Assembly: GCA_000611775.1 (NCBI GenBank)
Contig: KK106982.1
Location: 5,660,391-5,724,390, forward strand
Direction of reading: 5' to 3'
Length of the DNA stretch: 64,000 bases
Source: Umbilicaria muhlenbergii
Lineage: Eukaryota; Ascomycota; Lecanoromycetes; Umbilicariales; Umbilicariaceae
Each line of letters opens with the position of its first letter. Position 1 is the first letter of the stretch. The translations under genes were made by a program, and so were the position numbers. The notes beneath the pieces were generated by a model that had not been told where the DNA came from, made no database searches, and saw only the letters and a program-made list of their open reading frames with translations. Positions 11,554-23,668 of the stretch are shown here, one piece after another.

Positions 11554-12459
11554 GCTGATCTTCTAGACGAACTATGCCCTGAGGTGCCGCTGAGTATATG
11601 CTGATTGGAAGGTCTGAATAAAATGAGAGTGAGCAGTACCTGCACTTTGAGTATATACGACAAAGAACGCAAAGCAGTCAAGGTGAATGAAGGCGAAAAC
11701 CCGTTGAGTCATAAGCTAAACATCATGCTCTCCGCCACGCTTCTAAAGACGCTTGCGGATGCTGCAGAAGAAAGCGATATCGACACAAAGAACATGTGTG
11801 ATGTATAATATTGAGGGCCGCACTGCATTTTCGGCAACAGGTTGAGTATGCAAGGAAGTAGAATGGAGTTGGTAGAGTCCGAAAGGGGCAACAAAGAGAA
11901 GGGTATAACAAGCCATGAGCACTCAAAGGATACAGCGCCAAAGCGCTACGACACTGTGATTGGATAATGAAGGAGATAACGAGCTGTGCTCTGTGTATAT
12001 GGTATTGCATCAAAGCGACTTCACGGACTGGTGGATGAATGCAGCTGGCGAAGGAATGGAGTGATTTCGCAGCTCTTCCTGGCGGGTCTACGGCCAGCTG
12101 CAATTGTGTGGCACTCCTTTAACATAAGCCTCGGCGTACTCGTGATGAGAACAGATTAGGCATCAACTGTGAATGGTCACGGTGAGTGCTACCTCTCACT
12201 TTGAACAAAAGGGGATTGTGGGAGCCATCAATTTCCGATAGACTCTGTGCCTCTGGGAAATCTTGCCTCTACCCACATTCATCGTCTTCAAACGTTTTTG
12301 TACGAGGCGTTGCTGGCCAAAGCAAGACCTTGAATCCTCTTTGCAGGCCCCTCTCTCTCACGTGGCTACGTGACCTTAACGCGTAGACTCACCGACCAAT
12401 CATCACGTCCACTAATAGCAGCAACCTTCCACGCCTATTGGGAAAAGCTCAACGCAGCA
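11554..12459. other. Intergenic between divergent genes
   Basis: This 0.9-kb spacer holds the divergent promoters of the C2H2/J-domain gene and the dioxygenase-like gene. No further ORF is supported. Confidence 0.5.
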
Positions 12460-15427
12460 ATGTCTACGAGTGAAGACCTCGAAGGGTATGCTCGTTCCAG
12501 GAGCGAATACGAGACCGATGGCGCTTCTCTTGGGTCTGCGGACAGCTGCGATGACAAATTGTTAGATCTTCAGACGCGGCTTCTAGAATGTCTCGATAAT
12601 GTTCCGTCTGCTGGTTCCTTTGCTTGCTTCAAAACCGAGCCATGTGCAGTCAACCCAGGCATCTACGTGAAAGATGTCGGGGTGATAGGATTGCCACTAG
12701 CGGAACGAGACGCCAGGGTCCTCATTGCCCACAGTCACCAAAGTCCGTTTGGCAGGGGCACTGAGACCATTATTGACACGTCGGTGCGAAAAACGTGGGA
12801 GCTCAATGCTGATCAGTTCGAATTGCGCAACCCTGCATGGCCTCCCTTTCTGCAGAATATAGTGGCACATGTTGCGAAAGAGCTCGGAACCGATATTGAC
12901 GTCCAGGCTGACCTTTACAAACTGCTTCTGTACGAAAGCGGTGGCTGCTTTAAAGCACACAAAGAGTACTGTCACGGCCGCTGTGCTCGCAATTGGTAAT
13001 CGGGTGCTGATGAACCTCTGCAGTTCCGAGAAAGCGCTAGGAATGTTCGGAACTCTGGTCATATGTCTGGTGCGATTTAGCCCTACTTGATGCGTCGCGT
13101 CCGCTGATTAGTGAACAGCCGTCACAACACGATGGAGGTGACATTAAAGCCACTCATGCAGGCGAGACGAAGCTCTTCTCAACTGCACCCACGTCGATGT
13201 TCGACCAAAGCTACATTGCCTGGTCAGTTATGCTTCAGTGAGCTGTTGTATACATTTTGATGACTCCTGAACAGGTATTCCGATGTCACACATGAAATAC
13301 TGCCTGTTATATCCGGCGTCCGGTGCTGCCTTACATACAACCTCATCGGCTCTGCTCCTGCAAATGTTCAGTCTGCGACCGATATACAAAACGAGAAGAT
13401 GAAGCTGAAGGAAACGCTTGCATCCTGGACGTCAGATGGAGACCTTCCTAATATGCAAGCCTACATGCTCGACCACGATTACACAGAGGCTAACCTAAAG
13501 TACAATTCGATGAAAGGGCTTGACAGACTCAGGGCACGGTGTCTGAAGGAGATGTGTGCTGAGACAGGTTTCTGCTTCTTCTTGGCCCAAATGGAATATG
13601 CTGTCTCAGGCGATGCAATAGACGAAGACTATGTCTCTTCAACTGAACGCGGCGTCGCATATCATCCGCTTGGGGAAGGGAATGAATATCAAGAGCAGCA
13701 GCAGTCGCTTGAACTCAGGACTGTGTTCGATCTCGACGGCAGATTGGTAGCCCGTTCTGTTCCTTGCGACGGGGAGGAGATTGTCCAGCCACTTCCATTC
13801 GCCGACAGGGGTCCTGATGATGAAGAATGGGAGAACACAGGAAACCAAGGCGTAGCAGGTAAGTACAGTTCATCATTAGCTATGATTACGCGGGCTTACG
13901 GCTCGTTTCCGTGCAGCCATACATTTTTACCGTGATTCTTGCGCACTGATAATCAAGAAGAAGTACCTTGCGGAGTTCCTCAGTAAGAACAGTGGCAAGG
14001 ACTCCACGGAACACTTCACATTCTACATTGCGGCCCTATCGGAACAATACAGAGAGAGCCCGGATGATCCAGAGCGAGCTGCAGAGCTTATATATTTTTG
14101 CAACCTCATCGTCTCAGTCTTCTCAAGGTGCTACTGGCGCCTATCAAGCATTGTACTAATGTCAGCAGTTAGCGCGAGTTTACTTGTGAGGGATGAGGCC
14201 CTGATCGAGAAGGCAATGACTGTGTATCCAGGAGGACTGGGTGAGAACGCCTATACAGAGCTTGGAGGCGCTCTCCATGGACTTGGACCAGCGTATCTTC
14301 ACGGAAAGGGGTAATGTCTCATCTACCCCGGTACTGCAGAGGGTCCCCTTGAACTAATGGGTTGCTCAGAATGAACCATATAATATCTTGCATTGCAACG
14401 ATTCACAGGCGATATCGAGCCTTAGTAGCCATACGTGTTGGCTACTGCCAGACCCAACAGCCTGATTCTAGCGTCGATGACATGGCCGAACTCGAAGTGT
14501 TGATAAGGGAGAAGGTTGAAGCGTTACTTGATACAGAGAACCTTGCGACTGGCGAGGACGCCATAACACTCCTTGCTATCTATCAATGCTATGGGAATCA
14601 TTTGCTCTTTTGCAAGTACGTGAGATGTGCGGTCCCCTTCTGGCGACATCTAATAATCTCTGCACAGAATATTACCCCTCATGAGAAGACAATCGACCAC
14701 TTTCACAACCTCTTTCCTTGCAGGCTTATTCGAGCAGTGCAAGCAAGGCATAGGTTCTGAAGATGTGACATCAGATATATTTCGAAACTTGCTTTCAGAG
14801 TTGATCCCAATCATAGAAATCGATAATGAAGGGAGTAGGAACAAAAGTGAAGAGAACATGAACAAACGGCAGAAAACAAGTTACCTATCGACGCCGGGTA
14901 GTCGAGGGTCTGAATCGGACACTGAGGGAGCTCCACGGCGTGTTGTACGCGGAAAGGCCGTTGCGGATCTTCTTGGGTTTTGTTTGTCACTGCATCTCCA
15001 GCGTGAGACCGCCCAAATACTCCAGAAGCTGGAAGATCAGAGGCAGATCGCTGCTCTATCAGCTTATGATGACGTCTACTTCCCATGTCTTTCCAAGCTA
15101 TTTGAATTCATTCAACCTCGTGGTAGGTCTTCTGAGACATCTTGTTTTCGTTCCGTGTTTGTGGGTATTATCAAGACATACAGGAAGCGTTTTGTTGGAG
15201 AAGAGCCCACGAAAGGAACAAAGACCGAGGAGGAGTGGCAGGACGAACACAGGCCATGGAGGAACAAATATTCGACTTACCAGTTCCTGGTCAAGAAACT
15301 TGGTCCGATTCCATTTTTGAACGACTTCCTGCGCAAGGACTCTCAATCTGCTGAGCCTCAGGGACCTGCTACATCTGGAAACCCCTGGACGGGGGCGGAA
15401 CCAGAGCCCATTGAACTCCTTGATTGA
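12460..15427 (+). CDS. Large 2-oxoglutarate/Fe(II) dioxygenase-like protein
   Basis: This is an eight-exon gene (12460-12965, 13024-13069, 13119-13222, 13275-13858, 13917-14127, 14173-14310, 14370-14615, 14668-15427) for 864 residues; every intron is GT-AG and the frame is kept throughout. The dioxygenase-like core comes from short spliced exons: LLYESGGCFKAHKD, then SEKALGMFGTLVICLPSQHDG, then SYIAWYSDVTHEILPVISGV. H167-x-D169 and H225 fit the HxD...H iron triad, and R235, ten residues on, fits the 2OG-binding Arg of prolyl-4-hydroxylase-like enzymes. The remaining 600 residues are mostly helical and unassigned, with a charged, nuclear-signal-like NMNKRQKTS near the middle of exon 8. I recognise this as a fungal-specific hypothetical type. 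Substrate and location are unknown. Confidence 0.75.
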
Positions 15428-16095
15428 CCACAGGGCACACGTCTCACTGTCATGTTCGAAGGGACATCTTCTCCGGGCCACGACGAGTGGCCCTCGCTGC
15501 AGCTGTGCATCAAAGCCCGCTGCCAGCGTCTGTCATAGCTAAGCTTGTAGGATGCTGTGGCGATTTGGGTTCAACATTAATGAAAAGCACTCCACACCTA
15601 AACATTTCACGTACCGAGCTTTCAGAGCGTTTGTGGAGTATGAGAATACATGTAAGGCAACTTCATTAGTGGTTATAGCCAGTAAAGTAAGGGCGTCGTA
15701 GGCCTCGGCACACTCCAGCAGCAGCACGCTGCCGTGGTGAGGAACTTTCCCTTCTCTCCGCATCGATTGTACTCGCATAGCTCGGGCCGATTTCATTTAT
15801 TGACCGACCTCCGCACCAGGGCAACGTTCCTCGATATCTTTGCCTTCGACAGACAGCAAAAACCGTATTCCTAAAAGCACTTGGTCAAAGAATCCGAGAA
15901 GTGTTTAGGCACTATCCATAACCACAAGCCACAGTCCGTGCATTTCAATCTTGTCGCCGAATGTTGCGCTTCAGCCGCACCACCGTAGGGGCAGTAGGTT
16001 TATGACTATACACATCGGATTTTGGCACCTCTCCTTTCTTGAATCTCCATAACCTGCCATTGTACATTGTCTCACGGTTTTTCATCATCCCGAAT
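15428..16095. other. Intergenic, nothing recognised
   Basis: This lies between two plus-strand genes and contains the 3' flank of the dioxygenase-like gene and the promoter of the dehydrogenase gene. No supported ORF. Confidence 0.5.
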
Positions 16096-17202
16096 ATGGT
16101 GCAGGTAGCAGCGAAACATTCCCTCATGGAGAAAGTGCGGCAGTCACCTCCCCTGGATGACTTGACCACTTACGATGAGGAGTGGGTAAAGAACAAGACG
16201 ATCCTTATCACGGGGGGCGCCAGCGGCTTTGGTGCAGGGTTTTTGAAGCGTTGGGCAGCAGCGGGTGCTACGGTGATTGTAGGAGATATCAATGTTCAGA
16301 AAGGGGAGAAACTCACCGAGGAGGTACGGGAAGAGACTGGTAACAAGAACTTGCACTTTGTCTACTGCGATGTCCGGGACTGGCAATCTCAAGTTGCTCT
16401 GTTCAAAAAGGCAGTGGCGTTCAGTCCGCATGGGGGCCTCGACACGGTTGTGGCGTCAGCGGGCATTTCCGACAAGAAATTGAGCTTTGAAGACCCCAAA
16501 GATCTTGATGCTGCGGAACCTCCTCCTCCCGCGCTCGATGTGCTAGACGTCAATCTGACCGGGGTGGTTTACACGACCCATCTGGCGCTCTTCTACCTCC
16601 CACGAAACCCTAACTCTTCGCCCGCAGATCCGAGATGCGATCCAGCTCAAACACACAGAGATCGCCATCTCATACTATTGGGGTCGGTCGCCTCTCTTGT
16701 GCATCTTCCAGGACAAAGTCTATATGGGGCTTCAAAGCATGCGCTTTTGGGCCTGTATCGCTGTCTCCGCTCTTCTGCCTTTGTTCACGGCGTCCGCGTC
16801 AATCTTATCTGCCCATATTTCATCGACACGCCGCTGCTTGGTGCCCCAGCACGCGCTATCCTTGCAGGGGGCTCTATAGGCACCTTAGACTCCGTGGTTG
16901 AGGCCGCCACACGCTTCGCTGCTAATCCACAGATTGTGGGGAGGGCGGTACTTGTGGCGCCAAAGTTCAAGGTAACGCAGGATGAAAGCGGGGACTGGAA
17001 CATTGCGGAGACGGAGGGAGATGGTGGGGAAGAGAAAGCTGTGTGGGAGATCTTCGTGCATGATTTTGAGGACAGCGAGACCTTTCAGCGGAACATGATC
17101 TCCATATTGAACAGGGCAGCAGAGATCAAGGGCTGGAGGGGGTGGGCTGGGGATATGATTGGAGCAGCGTCGTATGCGTTTAGGGCTTGGTGGAAAGACT
17201 GA
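16096..17202 (+). CDS. Short-chain dehydrogenase/reductase
   Basis: This is an intronless gene for 368 residues starting MVQVAAKHSLMEKVRQS. The frame stays open upstream, but 16096 is its first ATG. The nucleotide-binding motif TILITGGASGFGAGFLKRW (TGxxxGxG) is near residue 38, and an acidic residue after strand 2 in VIVGDINVQ favours NAD over NADP. VVASAGIS is the NAG-like motif. Ser in ILLGSVASLVHLPGQ and YGASK near residues 209-213 complete the catalytic Ser-Tyr-Lys set. The C-terminal extension after VGRAVLVAPKF (about 80 residues) is longer than in minimal SDRs. The closest general annotation is 15-hydroxyprostaglandin-dehydrogenase-like; the real substrate cannot be read from sequence. 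Confidence 0.9.
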   Translation: MVQVAAKHSLMEKVRQSPPLDDLTTYDEEWVKNKTILITGGASGFGAGFLKRWAAAGATVIVGDINVQKGEKLTEEVREETGNKNLHFVYCDVRDWQSQVALFKKAVAFSPHGGLDTVVASAGISDKKLSFEDPKDLDAAEPPPPALDVLDVNLTGVVYTTHLALFYLPRNPNSSPADPRCDPAQTHRDRHLILLGSVASLVHLPGQSLYGASKHALLGLYRCLRSSAFVHGVRVNLICPYFIDTPLLGAPARAILAGGSIGTLDSVVEAATRFAANPQIVGRAVLVAPKFKVTQDESGDWNIAETEGDGGEEKAVWEIFVHDFEDSETFQRNMISILNRAAEIKGWRGWAGDMIGAASYAFRAWWKD

Positions 17203-17622
17203 TACTCTGACAGCAGAGCGTATGTACAAAGGTCATTGAGGCGTTGTACAGGGTTTGATTTCTGGAACAATGAGCACATAAAGATTTGATGTTTGCAAAT
17301 TGAGCATTTGACGCTCAATGGAAGCGGAGGTCTCCCGAGTGATGCGATTATATGTTCTGTACATTGTTACGCTGCGTTGTACAATTGAGGTTGTATTCTC
17401 CGGGTCAACTTCACACGAGGTCTGCATGTTGTGGTAATGATTGTGTCGGTGCAAATGGCGGTGACGCCCTCAATACTTCTCTGCCCTAAGCGAGGAGCTA
17501 TGTCCGGGTTGACACCTTCTTTCCCAGACATACAACTCTCGCCACAGGCTGTACCAAACCATCCTTCTACATCTATCCTCAACTCCATTGTGATGGAAAC
17601 AATTGCTAATTAGCTGCAATAC
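17203..17622. other. Intergenic, nothing recognised
   Basis: This is the 3' flank of the dehydrogenase gene and the 5' flank of the SGNH-like gene. No ORF or repeat stands out. Confidence 0.5.
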
Positions 17623-19434
17623 ATGGTTGACAGATACAGTAGGTATGACCGAGGAGTACCCAATCACTTCATAAACTACTGACTATCTCGGTGCCAGGTG
17701 CTCCATCACCTCTTCGTCGGACCGTGGCAGCAAGGCATCTACCAGGACTTGTGAACCCGAAAGCCTGGCAGAATCCGCCCAGTTACACGTCGAGTACAAC
17801 ACCGTCTAGCTTGAGAGCCGAGATACCTCTTGCGCCAGCCCAGCGATTTCTACTAGCTCAAACACCCAGCAAGAATTTCTTTGAGAGGATTGAAGAGTGG
17901 CTAGCCGATATTCCTGACCGGCAAGTTGAAATGTTCCAATTTTCGGAGAAGTATGCCTCTGTCCCAGCGACTCCAAACAATAGTCCACCTCGATCTCCTC
18001 GTGGCTCGAAGCTCGGCTCTGGAATCATCAAACCTCGCAAGGTCCTGTTCGTTGCTGGTGCCCTCCTCACCCTGATCTTGCTGAAAACTGTGCTGTTTAC
18101 GTTCATGTTCCAGAGTGTACGTACAGCGAGTCCCACAGCTGATCGATGTCCAACTATAAGCTTACCGACATAGTCTCTTCGTCCGGCCTACTTCACCACG
18201 ACAATACCCTACAATGCTACTCTTGTACCCAACGCGGCCTTTCAACCTCCAGAACCCCTCCCTCACCGCGTTTCTGACATCATCGACACATTCTCCAGCT
18301 ACAAATACCGCAACACGTGCAACATCTCTTCTCTCGACCTCCACGCCCCTTTTGCACCCTTATGTCCAGACCGGACTTCCATGCTCACTGCTATGTCTTC
18401 CGGAGGTCGTATTGGCCATGACGCTCCGTATATGCCTCGCGGCTGCGATATGCGTTGGTTCTCGACGGAAGAGATCTGTGAGATTCTTAGCCGCTTTCAG
18501 AAGGTTATTATTATAGGAGATAGCATGATGAGACATGTCATTGGGAGCATCAACGTATTGATTCGGAAAGACTTGGGCTATGGAGCTGTGACGGATTGGA
18601 ACTTTTCGCCCGAAGAGAGGTCAGTTTGAGCGGAACAAATGTAAGTTGCAGATGGCGGAGAAACTAACGCTGTGGAATCTCTAGAAAAGAATGCTTCTGC
18701 AATTACCAGTTCAACGTCAAGGCGTGCTCCATCCAAGGCATCTTCAAAACCGCTGACGTGGTCAAGAACGATCCGGGCAGCGTTGCGTGTCCAGCCAACA
18801 CCATCGACGTGATGAGTACATCTTCCCCTCCATCTCTGACCCTTTCTCTATCGTGCCCTAACATCCCCCAGTCGAACAAATGATCCGCTTCCCCATCGCC
18901 CCCGAAGAACTCGCCCGCTTCCGCGACCTCCTCGGCACCGCCAAACCCGCCAAACCCCACGCCTTCATTTTCGGCCACGGCCTTTGGAACGACCTCGACC
19001 TGCAAGCCACGCTCGACTGGCTCGACCTCATCCTCGAGACCACGATCTCCCAGCTTCCTTATCTGGGAGCGAGCAAAAACGCGTTCTGGCCGAGACTGTT
19101 CATGACACCCAATGCGGCGGGCAAGGAGAAGCCGGATGAGTGGATTGTTAGTCAGGGGAATAAGGCACTCATGATTTTCGAGGAGGCGGTGGCGGTGGAG
19201 GTGGGGAGGAGGGGGGTGGAGCATTTGGGGACTTGGAATATGAGTATTCAGAGTAATAAGTTTGATGGAGTGTGAGTTTCCCCCGCTACTCTTTTCTTTT
19301 TTGTGATGTGCAGCACGGGTGTTGTGGGCTAACGTGCGAGTGTGGGGGTTAGACACGTTGATTTGAAGGGGAATCTTATCAAGGCTATGACGATGATGAA
19401 TTGGTTGAATATGCTCGAGGTGGAAAGACACTGA
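17623..19434 (+). CDS. Type II membrane SGNH/PC-esterase-like protein
   Basis: There are six exons (17623-17638, 17698-18116, 18174-18619, 18685-18815, 18872-19271, 19353-19434) for 497 residues, in frame throughout. The 16-nt first exon gives MVDRYSAPSPLRRTV across the junction; without it no ATG precedes the conserved part. A proline/serine-rich cytosolic tail is followed by one membrane segment, VLFVAGALLTLILLKTVLF, near residues 117-136. The lumenal part has KVIIIGDSMMRHVIGSIN, the GDS block of SGNH hydrolases, plus CFCNYQFNVKAC and AFIFGHGLWNDLD. The layout resembles Golgi glycan O-acetyl-transferring or esterase proteins (TBL/CAS1/PC-esterase group). A cell-wall or glycan-modifying role is inference. 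Exon 5 changes from C-rich to G-rich along its length. Confidence 0.7.
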
Positions 19435-20010
19435 TTGCACTGCTTGAGGAAGTGCCGGATTGCTGAGATCACAAGGTATGCAAAGCAGAGCGAAGCGGGG
19501 TGCTAAGGTGCAGGTGCCTCATATTAATATTGACATTCTCAACAAATGATGTGAGCAGGAAGTTAAGAGAAACACATTCATCATAGACAACATATGAATG
19601 GTATGCCTTACTAGCTGGTAGCAATACACAATTATTTGCTGGACCAATGTTGCATGTGAGTCCTCAATGTGCGGTATGTCGATCGTCCAGTCACGCATAT
19701 ACCCACGGCATCTCCGAATATCTGGACATGGTGAATATATGCAGCTCGAACTTGAAACGGACTGCCATGCCCGCGAGTCGTCAGTCCATCCACACAGGTT
19801 GATTCATCCCCTCAGCACCTCAGAATAATTTCACGCTCTCTTTTTCCCCCTACCGCACCATAACCAAGCCCCGTGCTTCCGTCGTTTGACCAAGGCTCTG
19901 AGCCACTTGTCTCCACTTTTATGTCAGCGACGGTTGATACAGGTCGTCCGAGTGCACAGCTGGCGCGCCGGCGAGTCTTTTTGTTTCGTATACAGCTCTA
20001 GAAGCCCCGC
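19435..20010. other. Convergent 3' flanks
   Basis: This lies between convergent genes (plus and minus). It is AT-rich near 19500-19700; no gene is supported. Confidence 0.5.
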
Positions 20011-21799
20011 TCAATCACTCGGCGTCATTTCGTCGGTGCTACTACTCAACTCATCCTCGTCCTCGTTTTCTTCCTCTTCCTCTTCTTCACCTCCAGCATC
20101 TCCCATCTTCTCATCCCCATCTTCGTCCCCGTCATCACTACTCTCCCCCGGCGCCAACCCCATAACGACCTTCCTCTTCCGCTCCGCCTCCTTCATCCTC
20201 TGTAGCCTTCTCGCCTTTTTCCGTTTCGCTTTCGCCTCGTCCTGCTGCACACGCTCGGCTCGTTCGAGGTTTAGTTCGAGCACTTGCGCCATGCTGCGTT
20301 TTTGGGCCTGTTGCGCAGCGAGCAGTTCGGTCTTGAGAAAAGCGTTGGCTTTTTGGAGGGCGGTTACTTCGTCATCGGCTTCGGGGGCGGAGGGGTCGTT
20401 GGCGGAGGGTTTGGAATGGGATTTTTGGGAAGACCAGGTGGCGAGTTCGGCGATGCCTTCTTCGAGTATTTGTGTGGGGAAGGAGGGGTGGGTGAGTGCG
20501 GAATGGAAAGCGGAGATGGATGGGGAGGTGGCGGAGGGGAGGCTGGATTTGAATTGCGCTGTGAAGGTGTAGTTTGCGGGGACACGGCCGGTCGTTGTAG
20601 TGGCGCTACCGCTGTCGACAAAGCTCTCGTAGCGTGGTTTGATCACGTTGTGGATCTTCAGTGACGGTTCCGGCGTGTTTGCAAAGCCGCTGGGAGGGAG
20701 CATTTGCAGGTTCGTGACTGGGGCTGAGAAGTCGGCAAGCTGGATATTGTAGCGGCCTTTGGCCACATCCCACGTCTGGACTTTGCCATTTTGGTGTCCA
20801 GAGAGGAGGGTGGTGCCGTCGTAGCTGACGTCAAGGCAAAGTGCTGCGGAAGTCGCTGCTGATGGCAGCGCCCAGCGGTCGGAGGGCGGAGGTTGAGTTG
20901 GAGTAGATTGTAGCGCAGGATCATGCAGAGCATGGGTGAGAGAGGAGTTTTTGTAGAAATCTACAAGTTGTATGCTGCCGTCATCGTAACCTGCGTAAAC
21001 GGAGCGGTCTGCGGGATCGAGGGTAAGACAGAGCGGAGTGGATGGAAGAAGAAAGGTGTGCAATGCGGTGCCGATATGGTAGTCCCAGATTATACAGGTG
21101 TTGTCCTTGGAACCTGAGACGGCTATGTTGGTGTTGCTAGCGCTGTGGCCCACCGTGATCGCGGTGATGGCTGCGCGGTGGTTGGGCAAGGATCGGAGAG
21201 GAGCAAATGGAGATGTTTGACTGATGTCACTGGTGGACGAGGCCGAGAAAGACAGGATTGTCGGAATGGACCAGACATGGATATTTGAGTCCAGTGAGCC
21301 AGAGAGGAGGAAGTTCGCTGCAGAGTCTGCTGCAAGACATGTGATGGTTTGTAGGTGGGATGGTGGAGTCGAGATTTGACGGCCAGTGCATAGCTACTTG
21401 TATCTCTCAGCTTCAAATATATACCGCATGTCTGACGGGATGTAACACCTCCCATAGATTCACCCTCCCTCCTTCTGTGCCCAGTAGCAGCACCCCGGCG
21501 CCATTGGCGTCTCCAGCGAATGCGACGCTGTGAATTCTTTCGGGAAAAGGTACAACAGCCTCCTGACTCCCACGCTCCCTGTTGTACACATGTACAACGG
21601 CTTTCTCTGCTTGCGCAGCGAATATGTGCGATCCGCTGACAGCTAGGCAGTTGGCCGGCGTTGAGCTTTTCTTGAAGCTCGCTTTGAGGGCTGCGATGGG
21701 CTGATAGTCATGGATATGTATGCCCACGTCTTTGGTCGCTGCACTGTTAGCAGATTTCTCTCCACTGAGGACCGAGGCGATAAAGCTCTCGGTGAGCAT
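20011..21799 (-). CDS. IPI3: Pre-rRNA processing protein Ipi3 (WD repeats)
   Basis: The product is a component of the Rix1 (Rix1-Ipi1-Ipi3) complex, which with Rea1 drives late 60S ribosome maturation and ITS2 processing in the nucleus. Exon 1 is 21799-21449 and exon 2 is 21393-20011, with a 55-nt intron; the product is 577 residues. The start is MLTESFIASVLSGEKSA. WD-like blades include HSVAFAGDANGAGVLLLGT, then NFLLSGSLDSNIHVWSIP after the splice, AVSGSKDNTCIIWDY, RSVYAGYDDGSIQLVDFY and TTLLSGHQNGKVQTWDV. The C-terminus is a charged coiled stretch (ELNLERAERVQQDEAKAKRK) ending in a long Glu/Asp run. Order and length fit the Ipi3 family (human WDR18). Confidence 0.88.
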
Positions 21800-22243
21800 C
21801 CTGTCAAGTATCAGGGAGATTCATGCGTTCTCCAGATTTATTTCGTCGATGGAGGTTTTGTCTCGGAAGCAATTCCGCACTTTCAAAGTCAAAAGTTTCT
21901 GCCCTAACATCTTGATATCCCATCTGGTTTCTTATATACTTGTGCATGGTAATGGCGCATCCCCCTTTTCAAATTGACTAACAGTATCCGGAGAGTTCCT
22001 TGCACTAGCCGTCACCTGACAATTGCTGTTCTGAAAGCAGCAGGGCAAGACATTTGAGCAATCTGATCAAGAAATCGGGCTATCCAAATCTGGCAGTTTG
22101 GGCATTGGATCAGTCCTGAAAGATCATCGAAGAGCTTCCTGTTACGAAATCTCGGAGATCAATTGACTAAAAAATCATTGATTGAAAGCTGTGTGGCTAC
22201 AGGCGAGCGAGAAACAGTACGTCAAGTTCCCGTCCCGGAAGTC
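21800..22243. other. Divergent promoter region IPI3 / SER2
   Basis: This short spacer lies between divergent genes for ribosome assembly and serine synthesis. The SER2 frame is open upstream of its first ATG at 22244. No other feature recognised. Confidence 0.5.
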
Positions 22244-23668
22244 ATGGATATCCCAGAAACAGACCAAACAGCAAACATGGAGAACCCTCCACCGTCGACA
22301 AACCCCAGCGGATCCGCCTTCTTAATCGCAACCATCTTCGCCAAGTCCATCCCCCACGATGCCGCCAACTCGTCCACCTCCCCGAACAACGCCAGCGACT
22401 CCACCCCCCACATCAGCCCCGCCAGCCAAACAGCCCTGGCCGCTCTCGTCCCCTCCCTCCACCCCCAAGGCACCGTCACTCACGTCTCAACCCGCCCCCT
22501 CTCATCCCCTACCTCACCCCGAGTAGTCGAACTGACATTCTCCGTCCCCTCCTCCTTCGCCCCCAGCGTGCTCCGCAAAAACCCCCAGATCCTCGCCTTC
22601 GAAAAATCCCACCACCTCGAAGCCATCTTCCAACTCCTCGCCACCCTCCCGCGCCCCCCGCTCCGCCTCGCACTTTTCGACATGGACTCGACCCTCATCG
22701 AGCAAGAAGTCATCGACGAGCTGGCGCGCACCGTCGGCGTCGAAGCGGAGGTCTCGGCCATCACGGCGCGCGCCATGGAGGGGGAGTTGGATTTCGCGGC
22801 GAGTTTGAGGGCGCGGGTCGGGCTGCTGCGGGGGGTGCGGGCGGATGTGTGGGAGGGGTTGAAGGGGGCGGTGACGGTGGCGGAGGGGGCGGAGGGGTTG
22901 TGTCGCGGGTTGAGGCGGATGGGGGTGAAGATGGCGGTGGTGAGTGGGGGGTTTGTGGAGATGGCGGAGTGGGTGAGGGGGAGGTTGGGGTTGGATTGGG
23001 CGGTGGCGAATCATGTATGTAGATGTGTTTTTTTCGTTTTGGGATCGAGCAATTCTGTTCTTCATGAATTCGAGGCTCCATTGTTTGTCTGGCCTATGTC
23101 ATTTTCTACGATAGTCGCTTTTTGTTCTCATGCCTGCTCTCTTCTCTGCTCTGGCTTCTGCACTTCCACCACAATCCCACACCCCTCACCTCCCCCCCTC
23201 CCCCTCTATCAACCCTCCCCCACCAACTAACCTCCCCCCGCCCACCAGCTCCTCACCGACCCCTCCACCACCCCCCCCACCCTCTCCGGCCTCCTCTCCC
23301 CCACGCACCCTATAATCGACGCCACCCAAAAACGGCTCCTCCTGCACTCCTTCGCCGCCGCCCACAACATCCCGCTCTCCGCCACCATGGCCATCGGCGA
23401 CGGCGCCAACGATCTACTGATGCTGCAGGCGGCCGGGTTGGGGGTGGCGTTCAAGGCCAAGGAGAGGGTGCAGATGGAGGTATGTGTGTTTCGTTTGAGT
23501 TTGTGTTTGCGTTGTTCAGCGGTGGTTTGTGTGAGGGGTAACGGGGCAAGGGCATCTGGGGCTGATTGAAGGATACAGGCGCCGAATAGACTTAATTCGG
23601 AGAGTTTGGTCGATGTGCTTTATTTGTTGGGGTATACGGAGGGTGAGATTGATGAGTTGGTGGCCTGA
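22244..23668 (+). CDS. SER2: Phosphoserine phosphatase
   Basis: Catalyses the last step of serine synthesis, phosphoserine to serine. There are three exons (22244-23014, 23249-23479, 23579-23668) for 363 residues. ATG 22244 is the first in frame; ATG 22277 is an alternative. The N-terminal region is ACT-like. The HAD core has motif I LALFDMDSTLIEQEVIDEL near residue 146, motif II KMAVVSGGFVEM, and motif III/IV after the splices: HPIIDATQKR and MAIGDGANDLLMLQAAGLG. The first intron is 234 nt, long for this window, and pyrimidine-rich with runs of C. Coding-strand composition swings from C-rich to G-rich within exon 1. The last exon ends LVDVLYLLGYTEGEIDELVA. Confidence 0.92.

Noticed and set aside
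18703-19440. 245-codon minus frame opposite the SGNH-like gene
   Set aside because: It is antisense to supported coding exons and reflects their C/G-skewed codons.
22514-23081. His/Pro-rich frames opposite SER2
   Set aside because: Low-complexity shadows of the G-rich coding strand; the plus strand carries catalytic HAD motifs.
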